NCBI GenBank assembly: GCA_014529385.2
Contig: CM043947.1
Span: 125,272,391-125,336,390, forward strand
Source of the DNA: Adiantum capillus-veneris
Lineage: Eukaryota; Streptophyta; Polypodiopsida; Polypodiales; Pteridaceae
Reading direction: 5' to 3'
DNA length: 64,000 bases
Shown: piece after piece, positions 43,541 through 55,589 of the stretch
How positions within the stretch are numbered: the stretch's first letter is position 1
Layout: the number at the start of each line of letters is the position of its first letter
Made by a program: the position numbers and the translations under genes
The notes under the pieces: model-generated
The model's input: only the letters and a program-made list of their open reading frames with translations
What the model was told of the DNA's origin: nothing
The model's database searches: none

Positions 43541-45302
43541 GATAAAATCAAGAGAAGGAGAGAAGAGAGCGTTGTAAGCTCACAAAGTGCATCTCTTATT
43601 CAAAAAACTTAATAATAACTTTAGAAAATTAGCTTTTATACCCAAGGTTGCTTAGGTCATAAATTAATCATCCAGGAGCTCTAACCAAGGATTAACTGAT
43701 ACAATCTGGAAGCTTATAGCTCCGGCTCATAGATTACAATATCCACTTGTTCAATAAGAGTTAAAATATTCCCAATTTATCAAAAGAATACGTGCTTTTA
43801 CAATGAATCTCTCGAAAAATATTACATGAGTAAGCTTGCTGCTAACATAGAGCCTTGCTCAAATTGAGCCAACACATTTCAAGTACATCCGGGTAGCATG
43901 GGAGACACCTGACCATGTTGACACAAGTGGATGATAAGGGAGCCACCCTGACCCTTATAACTTGGCTAAACTAGGAGCCACCCATCCAAGGACAATGCAA
44001 GGCCAAACGAGGATGCCACCAGGCTGATTGTGTTACCACTCTACAGATTGTCCATCAAAATGGCAAGAGAAGCACGAAGAGCCCAAATTCCATACCTCAA
44101 AAAATAAGACCAAGCAACACTAGAAACACATGAACCAAAAACTCCAAGAAACCCTTGCATTGAACCAATCAAAGCAGCTCATAATGTGTGAGGTCCTCGC
44201 TTGATGAAAATGAAGTATGGGGTACCTTTGATAAGTTCCATAGACTGGGATAGAACTAATGGCTATTGCCCTTTCTACACTTGTAGCTTTAGGCATGAGC
44301 CAATAGTGAAGGGTTGGAGTCATCTCGAGTTGTGAAAGCTAAGGGAAAACATAATCCAACAGTAATGTTCTACTTTATTACTCTACACAAACATTGTAGG
44401 TTTGTGAGTCTCAACATTGCAGACCCTTAAGCAAGAGTCACTAAGTGTTGAACTTCACTATAGCCTATGGTATTACACATCTAATACATAAGTCAACACG
44501 GAAAGTGCATACTCTTGACGCTTTTTACCCCATAGCTTTTAGAGGCATAGTAATCAAGTTTTGCTAGTCCCTAAGGAATAACACCAGTTAAACTAACAAA
44601 AGAAAAAAAAAATGGAAATGTAGCCAACTTATTGGGTCCACCCGTCTATAGAATGTTGCCATCGTGTCCCATTCTCTCTCTTTTCACATTGTACTCATAC
44701 CACTTTGTTTTTTTTTCTAATTACTACCATAATTTGAGAAACATTTAAGTCTTTTATTGGTTTATATCATAGGTTCATTCCATCATTGGTACTGAAGACA
44801 TTCTTTAAACAACAAAGGAGAAGATCAATTTTATCAAAGACACTTTGGAAATAGGTTTCTCTTAGAAATTTGTCTTTCATAATCAGGATAAATTTGTGTA
44901 TACATTATCCAAAAAACCCTTGCAATTCCTAAGCATCCCATGCTGCTCAACAAGTAACTCGTTGAGTCAACCTAGGTGTACTCCCGCCACACCAACAATG
45001 GTGCCAACCTAGATGTTGTCTCACATCATGGAAAAACAAGAACTTTGTAGCATTTCATTGGGCAACCTGGTTGCACTCCTGTCCACAGTGACAATGGTGC
45101 ACCCAGAGTATCATCTCACACCATAGAAACTACCACCTAATAGCAATTCTAGTAAGTAGAGAGTCTAAGAGAAACCATACCAAAATACCAAAAGGTTCAG
45201 TAAGCATTCATTCCTAGTTTACGATCAAATGTCGTATTTCAAGGGATAAACCCTATGTTTTGATTTGTGATTTTCTTAAGATGGTTTCTAATTAAATTTA
45301 TT
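43541..45302. other. Intergenic sequence, no gene recognised
   Basis: A 67-codon minus-strand frame at 44120-44323 is the best here, but I recognise no family and its context gives no support. No repeats or boxes were found. Confidence 0.5.
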
Positions 45303-46057
45303 TGGTCCCGTATGTAATGTATGCATAAGCTGAATGACAGCTCTAACATGTGCAATATTCGGGGTAGGTATAATCGATATCGCCTCCTTGTGCTCCATAA
45401 TGATGCCAAGTTTCTGGGACTAGCTCAAATATATTTTTTGTTGATCTTGAACTCATTTAAGAGGTGCCATAACTACTACACTTAAATTAATTTATTATTC
45501 TCTTTTATTTTCTAAGGGTAAAAGTATGCTAACGTGACACGCTTTTTGTGCTAGTTAGCATATCCAAGTAACATATAAAAAAAAACTCAGGCACATGGTA
45601 AAATTTTCACAAATAATATCAAAATTCATCGGAGTTTGTACAGCTAGATTCCTTATTTTAGGATATTTATTTTGAGATATCATATGTCATATATCTTAGA
45701 GATCTACCTTGTGTTGTTGTACTAATTAGCATATGTCAAAATCGTGCTAACTAGCACTATCTGGGACAACAAAAATCATGATACAATTAACATGCTTTCA
45801 CCCTAAAGGTAGCCAAGAATGCCTTAGTGCATTCTTGGCTACCTTTAGAAAATAAAAGAGAATAATAAATTAATTTAAGTGTAGTAGTTATGGCACCTCT
45901 TAAAGGAGTTCAAGATCAACAAAAAATATATATGAGCCGGTCCCAACAACTTGGCAGCATTATGGAGCACAAGGAGGTGATATCAATTATGCCTACCACG
46001 GATATTGCACATGTTAGAACTATCATTCAGCTTATGCATACATTACATACGTGACCA
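45303..46057. mobile_element. Fold-back element: ~235-bp arms, 6-nt loop, split by a MITE
   Basis: Left arm 45303-45525 plus 45804-45822, right arm 45829-46057. The arms are over 90% complementary along their whole length and meet at CTTAGT. Without the MITE this is one long hairpin. Outer ends read GGTCCCGTATGTAATG and, reversed, GGTCACGTATGTAATG. No coding frame. Transcripts would form a near-perfect double-stranded RNA. Confidence 0.9.
45526..45803. mobile_element. Tourist-like (PIF/Harbinger-type) MITE, 278 bp
   Basis: Inverted ends GGGTAAAAGTATGCTAA and, reversed, GGGTGAAAGCATGTTAA. A TAA duplication lies on both sides (45523-45525, 45804-45806). A 3-bp TAA/TTA target duplication and a GGG start are typical of this group. 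It interrupts the left arm of the fold-back element, so it is younger. Confidence 0.82.
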
Positions 46058-46068
46058 TTGATGTTGTA

Positions 46069-46282
46069 TACATAAGTTGACAGTTCTAACATGTGCAATA
46101 TCCATGGTAGGTATAATCAATATCGCTTCCTCGTGCTCCATAATGTTGCCAAGTTGCTGGGACCAGCTCATATATATTTTTTGTTGATCTGGAACTCCTT
46201 TAAGAGGTGCCATAACTACTCCACTTAAATTAATTTATTATTCTCTTTTATTTACTAAAGGTAGCCTAGAATGCACTAAGGC
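46069..46282 (+). repeat. Third copy of the fold-back arm
   Basis: Direct repeat of the left arm (CATAAG ... GTGCTCCATAATG ... TTTACTAAAGGTAGCC), so it can also pair with the right arm 12 bp away. Confidence 0.88.
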
Positions 46283-46884
46283 TATTAGATGCACTCTCGT
46301 AAACCTTAGGTAAATTTTTCTATTTAAATCCTTCATTTTATGTCTAGCTTTAGCATAAATATTAGATTTTGAAATTCTTATTTATTAAGCTCTACCATAA
46401 TTAACTGAAATATCCTTGTACTTTTCTACCAAGATAATGTGTGAAAAAAGATAATGTTACTAATAATAATTAGAAAAATTAAGGGTGAAATCCTCTCCTA
46501 ATTATCTTTATTTATTCTAATAGATAATTATTATATCTAAATTATTGATATTTTAAAGCTATTTTTCTAGTTTTTAGCATTACTTTAGCTAAAAATGACA
46601 AAAATTAGTAATAAATAAACTTTCAAATTTTAAAAATTTGTAAAAGCTTTCTAAGATCAAAATACACCTTTGACTATAAGGTTTTATTTTTAAAGGTCAT
46701 ACAAAAAAATTACTTTTGATTCTTATATTTTAGAAATTTTAAAGCTGATTAGAAAATTACAAAAAGTGAAAAATTGGGTAGCATAATTGTACCATTACTC
46801 TTTCTAATATCATGAATTAGGAAAATTAGATTCAACTTAATTTCTCCCAAAGAAAAAATTCACTCTATTTTAATACCGTAAAAA
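46283..46884. other. AT-rich sequence without genes
   Basis: Strongly AT-rich, with no frames and no structured repeats seen. Confidence 0.6.
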
Positions 46885-48485
46885 TTAGGTGTGTGAGAAT
46901 CTTGAGTCTCCAAGATATAATTTGGTTGAAGTTGAAATACATCATGGGTCGCTAAGACGATTTTCTCATCAAAGATATGATTTGGGTTAGGCACATAATT
47001 TTTCAGCAAGCTAATGTGAAACACATTATGAAATTAGAGATGAGGTGGAAACAATCACTTATAACCATGATGACTTCATATGGTCCACAATAGTGGTAGC
47101 TAAACCTCTTATCTTCCCTAAAGGTAAATTACTTTTCTTGGGCTTTACTCTGAAGAAAACTAGGTCACCTTTCTTGAAAATCCTTTCAGTAGATCTATTA
47201 AGGTATGTATATTTCTTTTGATGATCTTGGTTTGCTTAAGTATTTCTTTAAATAGCTTTGGTCCATGCCCCCATCTCTTCAAACATTTGGTTTGTTGCTT
47301 CTACCATTACGATATGTTAAAGTTCAAAGGTGATAAACACTCTTGACAGTAGACAATGTAAACGTGTGTTATCTCAATACTTGTGTGTTATCTCAATACT
47401 TGTGTGAGTAGAGGAGTCATAGGTATATTCTACTAAGAGTAGATATTGAATTCATTCTTGAGGCTCTCGATTGTAGTAATCTTAGAGGTTTTATTCAATT
47501 ACTTGGTTAATCCTTTCTATTGGTCACTGGTCTGAGGATGATAGATAGTATTGAAGCATAGGTGAGTACCAATGGCTTGAAGCAATGATGCCAAAAAATT
47601 TGAAGTAAATTTGGTATCTTGATCACTTAGAATCCTCTTGTGTAAACCATGAAGTCAAAAGGCTTCCTTCATGTAAAGATGATTAATATCTAAAGCCGTA
47701 AAAGTAATTTTGATTGGTATAAGATGTACCACTTTAGTGAGCATGTTGATACTTCCATAATCAAATCATAGCTAGCTTGAATAATGGGAAGTCCCTCAAT
47801 AGATTCCATGCTGGAAAATTCCCACTTCATTTGAGGAATATCCAAGGGATGTAATTTACTTGCCATATTTAGTTTGTCATATTTAGCCCTTTGACAAGAA
47901 AGGCATTGCTTGAGATAGCAAAGGATGTCTCCCCTCTACCCTTGCCACTAATAACTTTTGTGAAGAGCATTGAGGGTCTTGACATAGCTTGGGTGTCTTG
48001 AAGTTGGGCTATCATGCGCTTCATATAAGATCATTCCATAAGGTAGCATCCTTAGGTATGTATAAACAATTCGTATAGAAAATTTGTCCATCATCAAGAG
48101 CATAATGTAGAGGCTTGGATACATTCCAACTATGTAAGATTGAACCTAAGCTTTTGATATTTTGCATTCTTTACAGCAACATCCGTAAGCTTGTCTAGAC
48201 TAGGATTTTTGGCCATTGAAACTACCCCTACAAATTCTTTGTGACTTAGGGAATCTACTACAACATTTTCTTTACTTGGTTTGAACTTGATTTCAAAATC
48301 ATATTCTTGCAAAATTTCTATCCATCTTCATTGCTGCATATTGAGGTTAGATTGTGTAAAGATCCACTTTAAACTCTTGTGATCAATTACCAACTCAATT
48401 TTTTCACTAATGCCTCCAAAGCTTGAGAGCATGCATGACTACAACCAACTTCAAGTCATGAGTGGCATAAGTAGCCTCATGCATC
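46885..48485 (-). pseudogene. Ty3/gypsy RNase H-integrase fossil
   Basis: On the minus strand: HDLKLVVVMHALKLWRH near 48470-48420, DHKSLKWIFTQSNLNM at about 48390-48345, LQEYDFEIKFKPSKENVVVD at 48312-48250 (the linker from RNase H to the DALSR block), then decayed integrase, and FHNVFHISLLKNYVPNPNH near 47020-46965 from the integrase C-terminus. Stops and shifts are everywhere. RNase H and C-terminal wording is that of chromovirus-like plant gypsy elements, different from both large elements here. Confidence 0.75.
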
Positions 48486-48632
48486 TAGAGCCTTCTGTGA
48501 AGAGTGTGTGTACGGATGCGTGCGTGCTCTGTGTGTTGTGCAAGGAAGGAGAATGCAAAGTATTCTCGGTGGAGCTCTTAGTGAGGATTCAAATTTCTCA
48601 CTACTCCTTATTGATCTATATTACGAATGAAT

Positions 48633-48714
48633 TGTTAGGAAATAAGACGTAGCTAAATAGATAATTGAGTAGCTTACTTAATGGAGAGAGATAGATTTAT
48701 ATACACGAGATTAT

Positions 48715-48761
<47 letters not shown>

Positions 48762-49518
48762 CACGATATATGTGGTTCACCCAATGTGGGCTACGTCCAC
48801 AGGAAAGCAGCCACTCAATGGCTTTAGTACTTCAAAACAAGAAGTAGTTTACAAAGGGATTATACCCTTAATGGAGCTCCTGCCTTGCTTCACTCTCACC
48901 ACCTCACACTCACCTTGTTGCATCAACTTCACACTATGAAATGTGTGTAGAAATGGCCTCCTTTTATAGGCCAAAAGGGCTGCCCTCTCTTATGAGAGAC
49001 AGCCATGTGTAGCCGCCCTTGTGCGAATAAGTCCAAATCGGACCCTCCAATCCGCCCATGTGTGGCCGCCCTTGAGAAGACAAGTCCGCTTTTAAATTCG
49101 GCCACTAGCCATTGAATTCGACCACCGGCCACCGGCCATTGACTTCCGACCACCGGCCACCGGCCATTGACTATCGGCCACCGGCCAACCGACCGGTTGT
49201 TTTCCGACCACTTTCCGGCCGCCGGCCGGCCATAATATTCCGGCGAAAAAGAATATTCCGGCGAAAAAAGGTCTCGAGGGCCTCCGCACCCGAGGCCTTT
49301 AAAGTTGCCCCTCATTCTTGTCCGTGAAAATTTTGGTTTCCGGTGAGTGATTTTCCTTCACGCACGATGGCTTCTCCTCATAATGGGGACCTTACAAATG
49401 TGCGCTTTTACCACAGAAAATTACAAGGGTAAATCAAGCTCCATACTTAACATGAATAGAGATAAAGTTAACAAGATTAGTAAGATGCGTATCCACCTAG
49501 TTGGCATGAACCCTAACA
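48633..49518 (-). repeat. 3' LTR of copia element A
   Basis: On the minus strand it begins TGTTAGGGTTCATGCC at 49518 and ends CCTAACA at 48633, with matching TGTTAGG/CCTAACA ends. A TATAAAAG-like box lies near 48965. (GA)n at 48719-48757 and a CCGGCCA-rich array at 49098-49238 lie inside. The minus-strand sequence AAGTGGGAGATT just before it serves as polypurine tract. Confidence 0.75.
49098..49238. repeat. GC-rich CCGGCCA minisatellite in the copia A LTR
   Basis: Many copies of GGCCACCGGCC / CCGGCCATTGACT words in otherwise AT-rich surroundings. The opposing frames at 48929-49327 come from this repeat and are not genes. Confidence 0.88.
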
Positions 49519-50576
49519 ATCTCCCACTTGAAGGACATTGTGGCCCAAGTGGCTATAAGTGTAAGCATGCTCATCCGTACATTCATAAAGTATTCAAGTG
49601 GCTTCACCATACACCCATCATCTCCATGCAATGTGCAAACCGCTCAAAGAGTAGGCTCTACGTGAGAGCATGCAGGGTCTCCATCCGTATAAACCTTGAC
49701 TAGCTCAATGCACTTTCTAGCCAATATGTCCCTTATCACATGATAAGAAACTTCAATGTGTTTCAACTTGGAGAGAAGTATGGGGTTCTTTGCTAATGCA
49801 ATCACACTCTGACTATCACAATGCAACACTGGAGTCTGATTAATTCTAGATCTCCCACTAGATGAGCTACCCACACAATTTTCTTACTAGCATCAAAAAC
49901 TACCACATACTCTACCTCTGTGGTGGAAGATGACGTATAGTTTTGGAGACATAATCCCTATGGCACAATTGCTCCAGAAAATAGGAAAACATAGCCAAAC
50001 ATGGATTTTTGACTATGCACACAATCTACATAATTTGCATCTGTGTAACCCACAATGGATGCATCATTATTCCCAAAGTGCAATCACTTGTCTTGCATAC
50101 CTTTCAAATATCTCAAGATGTGCTTCACTCCTTCCCAATGCTTTCTACCAGGATTTCATAAGTCTGCTAAATACTCCCATTGCAAAAGCAATGTACGCTC
50201 TTCTAGCTACCATCGTGTACATAAGACTGGCTATTGCTAAAGAATATGGCACCTTGGCCATTTCATCTTTCTCAACATCAAACTTGGGAGCAGCATTCTT
50301 GCTAAGTTTTTCATATGCCTGCATTGGGGTATTCAATGTAGCCTTCACCCCCTCATATTAAAATGTTGCAAGACCATATGGATATATGTTTCCTAAGACA
50401 ACTCTATTATTCCACATTTTCTATCCCTCTTGATACGCACACCAAGAAAGTGACTTGCATCTCCAAAATCCTTAATAAAAAACTAAATGCTAAGTGACTT
50501 CTTCAAGATGGAATCTTCTATTTATACTTCTCGACAATGAGGATATCATTGACATAAAGTATCAGGATGATAAGTA
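49519..50576 (-). pseudogene. Copia element A: end of RT and RNase H
   Basis: Minus strand: LIILILYVNDILIVEK at about 50570-50530 is the copia YVDD box with its first Asp changed to Asn. YSLAIASLMYTMVARRAYIA at about 50250 and DSQSVIALAKNPILLSKLKH at about 49815-49755 are connection and RNase H blocks. The 5' part of this element is not found beyond copia B except perhaps for a few codons. Non-functional. Confidence 0.82.
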
Positions 50577-50581
50577 AATCA

Positions 50582-50807
50582 TGTTGGAATTAGGGTTGCA
50601 GAGAAATGCACACAGCTTGGAGAAGACAAACAAAGCTCAAGGCTCACAATAGAGAGTGTATTACTTAGTGTGCAATGGAAAGATGGATAGCCCTAGAGTG
50701 ATGAACGTATATACAAAGCACGGGGGAAAAACCTCCTAAAGAGGGAAAAAATGCCCCAATAGTCCTAGTGTGTTCACACACATCACTACCACATGTATAT
50801 GGTAACA
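50582..50807 (-). repeat. 3' LTR of copia B
   Basis: Starts (minus) TGTTACCATATACATGTGG, ends TTCCAACA. Preceded by the polypurine stretch GAGGGGGGATT (50808-50818). Confidence 0.92.
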
Positions 50808-50882
50808 AATCCCCCCTCGAATGATGCGGTGAACGAGAGCTGGCACATGAGTAAAGGGAAGTGCCATGCCCTGAGGACATGA

Positions 50883-51368
50883 TCAGTCCACAAAGGGGAG
50901 TAAGCCCAAAGATTTGTGGAAAGTTGCAAGCTTCTCACAAGACAATGGCTTTGTGAAAAGATCTGCAAGATTGTCCTCTATTGGCACATAAGCCAAGTTG
51001 ATCTCTCTTGCTGAGAGCCTCTCCCTGACATAGTGATAATGCACCTCAATGTGCTTAGTGCAAGCATAAAAAACTGGGTTCCTTGCAACTGCCAATGCGC
51101 TCTAACTGCCAGTGTAGATAGTGCTGGCAATGCCCTTTCCCCCACCCAAATTTTCCATAAGGCGTCTGAGCCATACATACTCAACCGTAGTTGTAAAGAC
51201 TGCCCTGTACTCAACCTCACAACTCAAAGTAGCCACAGTAGGTTGCTTCTTGCTCAACCATGATATACATGAACTGCCAAGCATGAAACAAAAACCACTT
51301 GTGGATACTCGCATGTCAAAACAACCAGCCCAATTTGAGTCCGAAAAAGCATGTAAGTCTTGCGGCAA
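50883..51368 (-). pseudogene. Copia B RNase H
   Basis: Minus strand: HAFSDSNWAGCFDMRVSTSG, SWLSKKQPTVATLSCEVEY (Glu block) and CTKHIEVHYHYVRERL, NLADLFTKPLS in a neighbouring frame. The last frame ends LLPFVD at 50883, close to the polypurine tract. A stop and at least one frameshift near 51095-51105 interrupt it. Confidence 0.85.
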
Positions 51369-51439
51369 TGATCCCCCTTGGGATAAAACAAGCCAAGATG
51401 TAAAGTGCCACTAAGGTAGTAAAACATCCTTTTGACAAC

Positions 51440-52563
51440 CTACCAATGATTAGACCCTGGGCTATGCATAAATCTGCTTACCTGTGAGACTGCAAACTGA
51501 ATATCCGGCCTCATGAAGCATACATAAATGAGGCATCCAATAGAAGTTTGGTAAAGAGTGACATCAGCAGGATCGCCAACATCATGTAGACACCACTTCA
51601 AACCTGTTTCCATAGGAGTGGCAATAGGTTTGCAATCCTCAAGTCCAAAATTACATAGCAATGTCTTTATGTAACTTTTCTAACACAAGGCAATACCACC
51701 ATCACATTGCTTAAATTGTATACCCAAGTAATGATGCAAAAGTCCCAAACCTTTCATCTTGAAAGAAGAATTCAAATCAGCCTTGAATTCAGCAATATGT
51801 CTCTCATTTGGTCCAGTGATCAGTAAATCATCTACATCAAGAACACAATGAGATGTACGTCACCCTCACGCTTTACATACAATGTGCTTTCTATTGGACT
51901 GTTATGAAAACCTTGTTTGACCAAATGACTGTCAAATTTCTCATACCAAGCACGAGGAGATTGCTTCAACCCATACAAAGACTTAGTTACATCTACAAAT
52001 ACTTTGTCCTCTTGTCCATTCTTGACAAAACCGCGAGGTTGCGTTACATAAACTTCCTCAAATATGTCACCATTAAAGAAAGCAGTAACAATGTCTGATT
52101 GATGTACATCCCAACCAAAATGAGCTGCCAATGCACATAGAAAATGCACAGTAGTCATACGACAAGTGGGAGCAAAAGTCTCTTCATAATCTATGCCTTT
52201 TTTATGCTTATAACCCTTTGCAACAAGTCGAGCCTTATGGCGGTCAATCTCACCATCCGGCTTGCGTTTCAACTTGTAAACCCACTTCGTACCAATGGCC
52301 TTTTTTCCAGGAGGAAAATCACATAAATTCCATGTGTCATTTTCTATAAGTGCATCATATTCTGATTGCATAGCAGCTATCCAATTTTTTGAATTCTGTG
52401 CTTCATCAAAAGACAGAGGTTCCTCAACATCATGTAAGCTAGACAGAGCCAAATCATAACAATATGATGCATAAGATGCATGGCAAGAGCGTGAACGAGT
52501 ACGACTAGACAAAGGGGCATCCAATTTACTATCACGCAATGTATGCACCAGCCATTTTGGCAT
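51440..52563 (-). pseudogene. Copia B reverse transcriptase
   Basis: Minus strand 52563-51832 is a good 243-codon frame: WNLCDFPPGKKAIGTKWVYK, DRHKARLVAKGYKHKKGIDY, VHQSDIVTAFFNGDIFEEVY and KSLYGLKQSPRAWYEKF. Just before the catalytic box a base is missing, and the box reads DVDDLLITG in the next frame (about 51835-51810). The 3' part with RPDIQFAVSQVSRFMHSPGS continues at 51661-51440. Confidence 0.88.
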
Positions 52564-52665
52564 ACCTCTAGCCTGCCCATGTTCAGACCTTTACTCATCA
52601 TGTACATCATGTATATCTGCATCAGTAATAGGCTGATCTATAACATTTTCAAAAACCCCCATAGG

Positions 52666-53700
52666 CTATACATTTGCCTCATTGGAATTTACATTCGTAT
52701 TTCCACCACTAAAAAGAGGAAACAAAGTGTCATAAATGTCATGTGAGCTTACATTATTGTCTCTAGTACATGATAGCAAGGGTTGAACAGAATCTTCCAC
52801 AAACACTACATCCCATGAAACCAAAATACACTTTGTTTGCGAATGATACAACCTGTAACCTTTGCTTTTAGCACTATAACCAACAAAAATACATTTGATA
52901 GCCTTATCATCCAATTTTTTGCACTGTGTTTGTGGCACCAAAGCATATGCCAAACAACGATAAACACGCATGCGCTCAATAGAAGGCTTTCTATCATGCA
53001 ATGCTTTATATGGAGTAATAGACCGCAAAGCTTTCATAGGACACCTGTTTAGTACATAGTGGCACACATAATGGCCTCAAGCCAAAAAGAATGCGGCAAA
53101 GCTTGACTTTTGACCATACATCATGCCATTTTCGTAAGTGACCTGTTTTTCCTCTCAACAATACCATTTTGCTGAGGTGTATAAGGCACTGTACATTGGT
53201 TTTTTATTCCACGACTAGCCAGAAATGCATTAAATTCATGAGACATATACTCCCCCCGTCGATCAGAACAGAGGGTGCCCATAGTACATTTCGAGACATT
53301 TTCAGCCATATCCAAAAACTGTTTGAAGCACATAAAAACTTCGAACTTCACTTTAAGCGGAAATACACATGCATGCCTGGAGTAATCATCAATGAAAGTC
53401 ACGAAGTAAAGGTAATTGCCCAAGGACGGAGTTTGCATGGGCCCATAAACATCACTATGCACGATTTGCAACATGCATGTGGCCCTGATTGAACCATCCT
53501 TTGGAAACTTCAAATGCTACATCTTACCCAAAATATAACCTTCACAAACATGTTTGACAGGTGCTTCAAGAGGCACAAAGGAGAAACCATATCATATTTT
53601 TGCAAACATAGCAAACTAGCAAAATTCAGATGACCAAAACGTGCATGCCAAAGTTTTGTATCTGAAGTAGCCCTTGAATCAGCAACTGCATTTGCAAAAT
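52666..53700 (-). pseudogene. Copia B integrase
   Basis: Minus strand: zinc-finger start LWHARFGHLNFA near 53650 with the second Cys of the pair changed to Tyr. The core 53513-53121 has all three DDE residues (VHSDVYGPM, CSDRRGEYMSHEF, NGIVERKNR). The C-terminal part 53067-52666 (CPMKALRSITPYKALHDRKP, CIFVGYSAKSKGYRLYHSQT) is the GKGY-type copia C-domain. Confidence 0.87.
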
Positions 53701-53924
53701 TTTATCCACACTTTTCATACAAAGTGAGCTTATACAGCCCACAGCACAAAATCCTAGATGCAACAATTTCATCACCAAAACTGAGATCATGAATTGTACA
53801 TCTGTCATCCACAAATTGGACTACAAGTCCAAGTCTATCAAGTTTAGCAACTGCCATTTGCAGTAGTAAGCACAATCTTTCTAACTCCTTGAGCCAGATA
53901 AGAGGCATTGTTGGCACAAGTGAC

Positions 53925-54266
53925 TCAATTCCCATGAGGGACACACTCGAGAGAGGTGAACAATTCACAATGTGAGGTAATGTGCTTTGTAGCACCACTA
54001 TCAAAATACCACACATGTGAATTTGTAGCAACTGACATGCATGCATCATAGACAGCAGGATTGTAAGTGCACTCTGCACTAAAAACCCATTCTACATCAA
54101 CATCAGCATCACAGTCTCCTTTCACAGAAGACTCAACAATGGCTGCATTTGTAGTGGAGCTAGCATTTGCAGTGGAACCATCCTCTTTCTTTTGAGCCTC
54201 TTTGACCTTCAACTTAGGACACTGCTTGATCAAGTGATCATTTGCTTTACAATAATGGCAACGCAT
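53925..54266 (-). pseudogene. Copia B zinc knuckle and protease
   Basis: Minus strand: MRCHYCKANDHLIKQCPKL is a CX2CX4HX4C nucleocapsid knuckle. VWYFDSGATKHITSHCELF is the copia aspartic protease centre (D-S-G-A). The continuation is frameshifted after PHGN. Confidence 0.88.
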
Positions 54267-54479
54267 CTTCTTTTTGCCCTTATCACCAAAATTGCCAGAC
54301 GAAGTGTTGCCAACAGAAGCATTGGAAAGAGAAGTTTTGCCACTCGCAGCAGAACCATAAGAAGTGGCTGCATTGCTATAACCACCCTTTATTTGAGAAG
54401 TAATAAAAGCTTGCTCAACTGCTCACTATCTAGTCCTGTTTTTCCTAGAAAGTGACTCTTGCAACGGCAATGTGCATAA

Positions 54480-55105
54480 TGCATCGAACTTGATAACTCC
54501 AGGATTTTTTTGGGTCATAAGTCTCCAAGTACTAGCAAACGTTTGGTAAGAATCTGGTAAGGCATCAATGACAATCTGCACAAGGGAACTGTCTAAAATG
54601 ACTTACCTACAGAAATAAGTTGCTCATTGATATCCTTGACACCAGCAAGGAAAGTGTCCATATCATCTTCCTCATGCATAATCTTTGACTCCAGCTCTTT
54701 ACGCACCAAAGCAATTTTAGCCTCATTGCGACTTGCATAAAGACCAACCAAAATATCCCAAGCCTGTTTTGCAAATTTTGCTAAACGAATGTGAGGAACA
54801 ATGGTGCACTTCATAGACAACGCAATCAATGTATGAGCCTACGCATCCTTTACATCCCAATGAGATTGTTCTACTGTAGGCAAAACAACTCTAATAGCAG
54901 CAATCCTTGCAGTAAGACATCCCACATCCTCAACATCGCCTGCATCCTCAGAACTAAGGCGTACATCAATGCCCTACACAATATTCCAGACACCCTTTGA
55001 GACAAGAACATGTTGCATCATGTAAGACCACATAGGGTAATTGTCCCCATCCAATCTATACTCAGCAACAAACATCTTGAACACATCTGTGTTGTTGTCA
55101 GCCAT
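54480..55105 (-). pseudogene. Copia B gag
   Basis: Minus strand from the ATG at 55105: MADNNTDVFKMFVAEYRLDG / NYPMWSYMMQHVLV, then a TAG after VWNIV. LIALSMKCTIVPHIRLAKFA, AWDILVGLYASRNEAKIALV and KIMHEEDDMDTFLAGVKDI are the usual copia Gag (UBN2-like) blocks. Interrupted by stops at several places. Confidence 0.85.
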
Positions 55106-55362
55106 GGTAAATGCTGCACCTGATGTGAAAACTATCTGAAAAAGAGGAGAAATGAAGCGGGAACAACACATGCTATATAGCAAAAACCGTAGAAGACTGT
55201 AAGGCACTTGCTATGCCGAAAACGGCTCTAATATGAATTCCAAAATTTTTGTCGACCTACGAACGCTCGCAAAGCTCACTAAAATCGGAGAAAATGAGGT
55301 GGCGTGTGCTGGAGCTACTGACGACTAAGCCCGGGAGGACGCAACCTATTGTGAAACCAATT

Positions 55363-55584
55363 GTTGGAATTAGGGTTGCAGAGAAACGCACACAGCTTGG
55401 AGAAGACTAAGGAATCTCAAGGCACACAATAGAGAGTGTATTACTTAGTGTGCAATGGAAAGATGGATAGCCCTAGAGTGATGGACGTATACACAATGCA
55501 CGGGGGAGAAAACCTCCTAAAGAGGGAAAAATTTCCCCGGCGGTCCTAGTGTGTTCACATCCCTACCACATGTATATGGTAACA
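55363..55584 (-). repeat. 5' LTR of copia B
   Basis: Same ends as the 3' LTR. The adjacent internal sequence TTGGTTTCACAATAGG is at best a degenerate tRNA-iMet primer site. Confidence 0.92.
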
Positions 55585-55589
55585 AATCA

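Larger units (their letters stand above)
50582..55584 (-). mobile_element. Ty1/copia element B, 5.0 kb, complete by structure
   Basis: LTRs of 226 bp (50582-50807) and 222 bp (55363-55584), TGTTACC ... TTCCAACA on the minus strand. Perfect target duplication AATCA (50577-50581, 55585-55589). Order on the minus strand is gag, zinc knuckle, protease, integrase, RT, RNase H, as in Ty1/copia. Many stops and several frameshifts, so it depends on others. It sits inside the RT region of copia A. Confidence 0.93.

Noticed and set aside
44120-44323. Possible host gene exon (67 codons, minus)
   Set aside because: No recognised family, no splice-site or neighbouring exon support.
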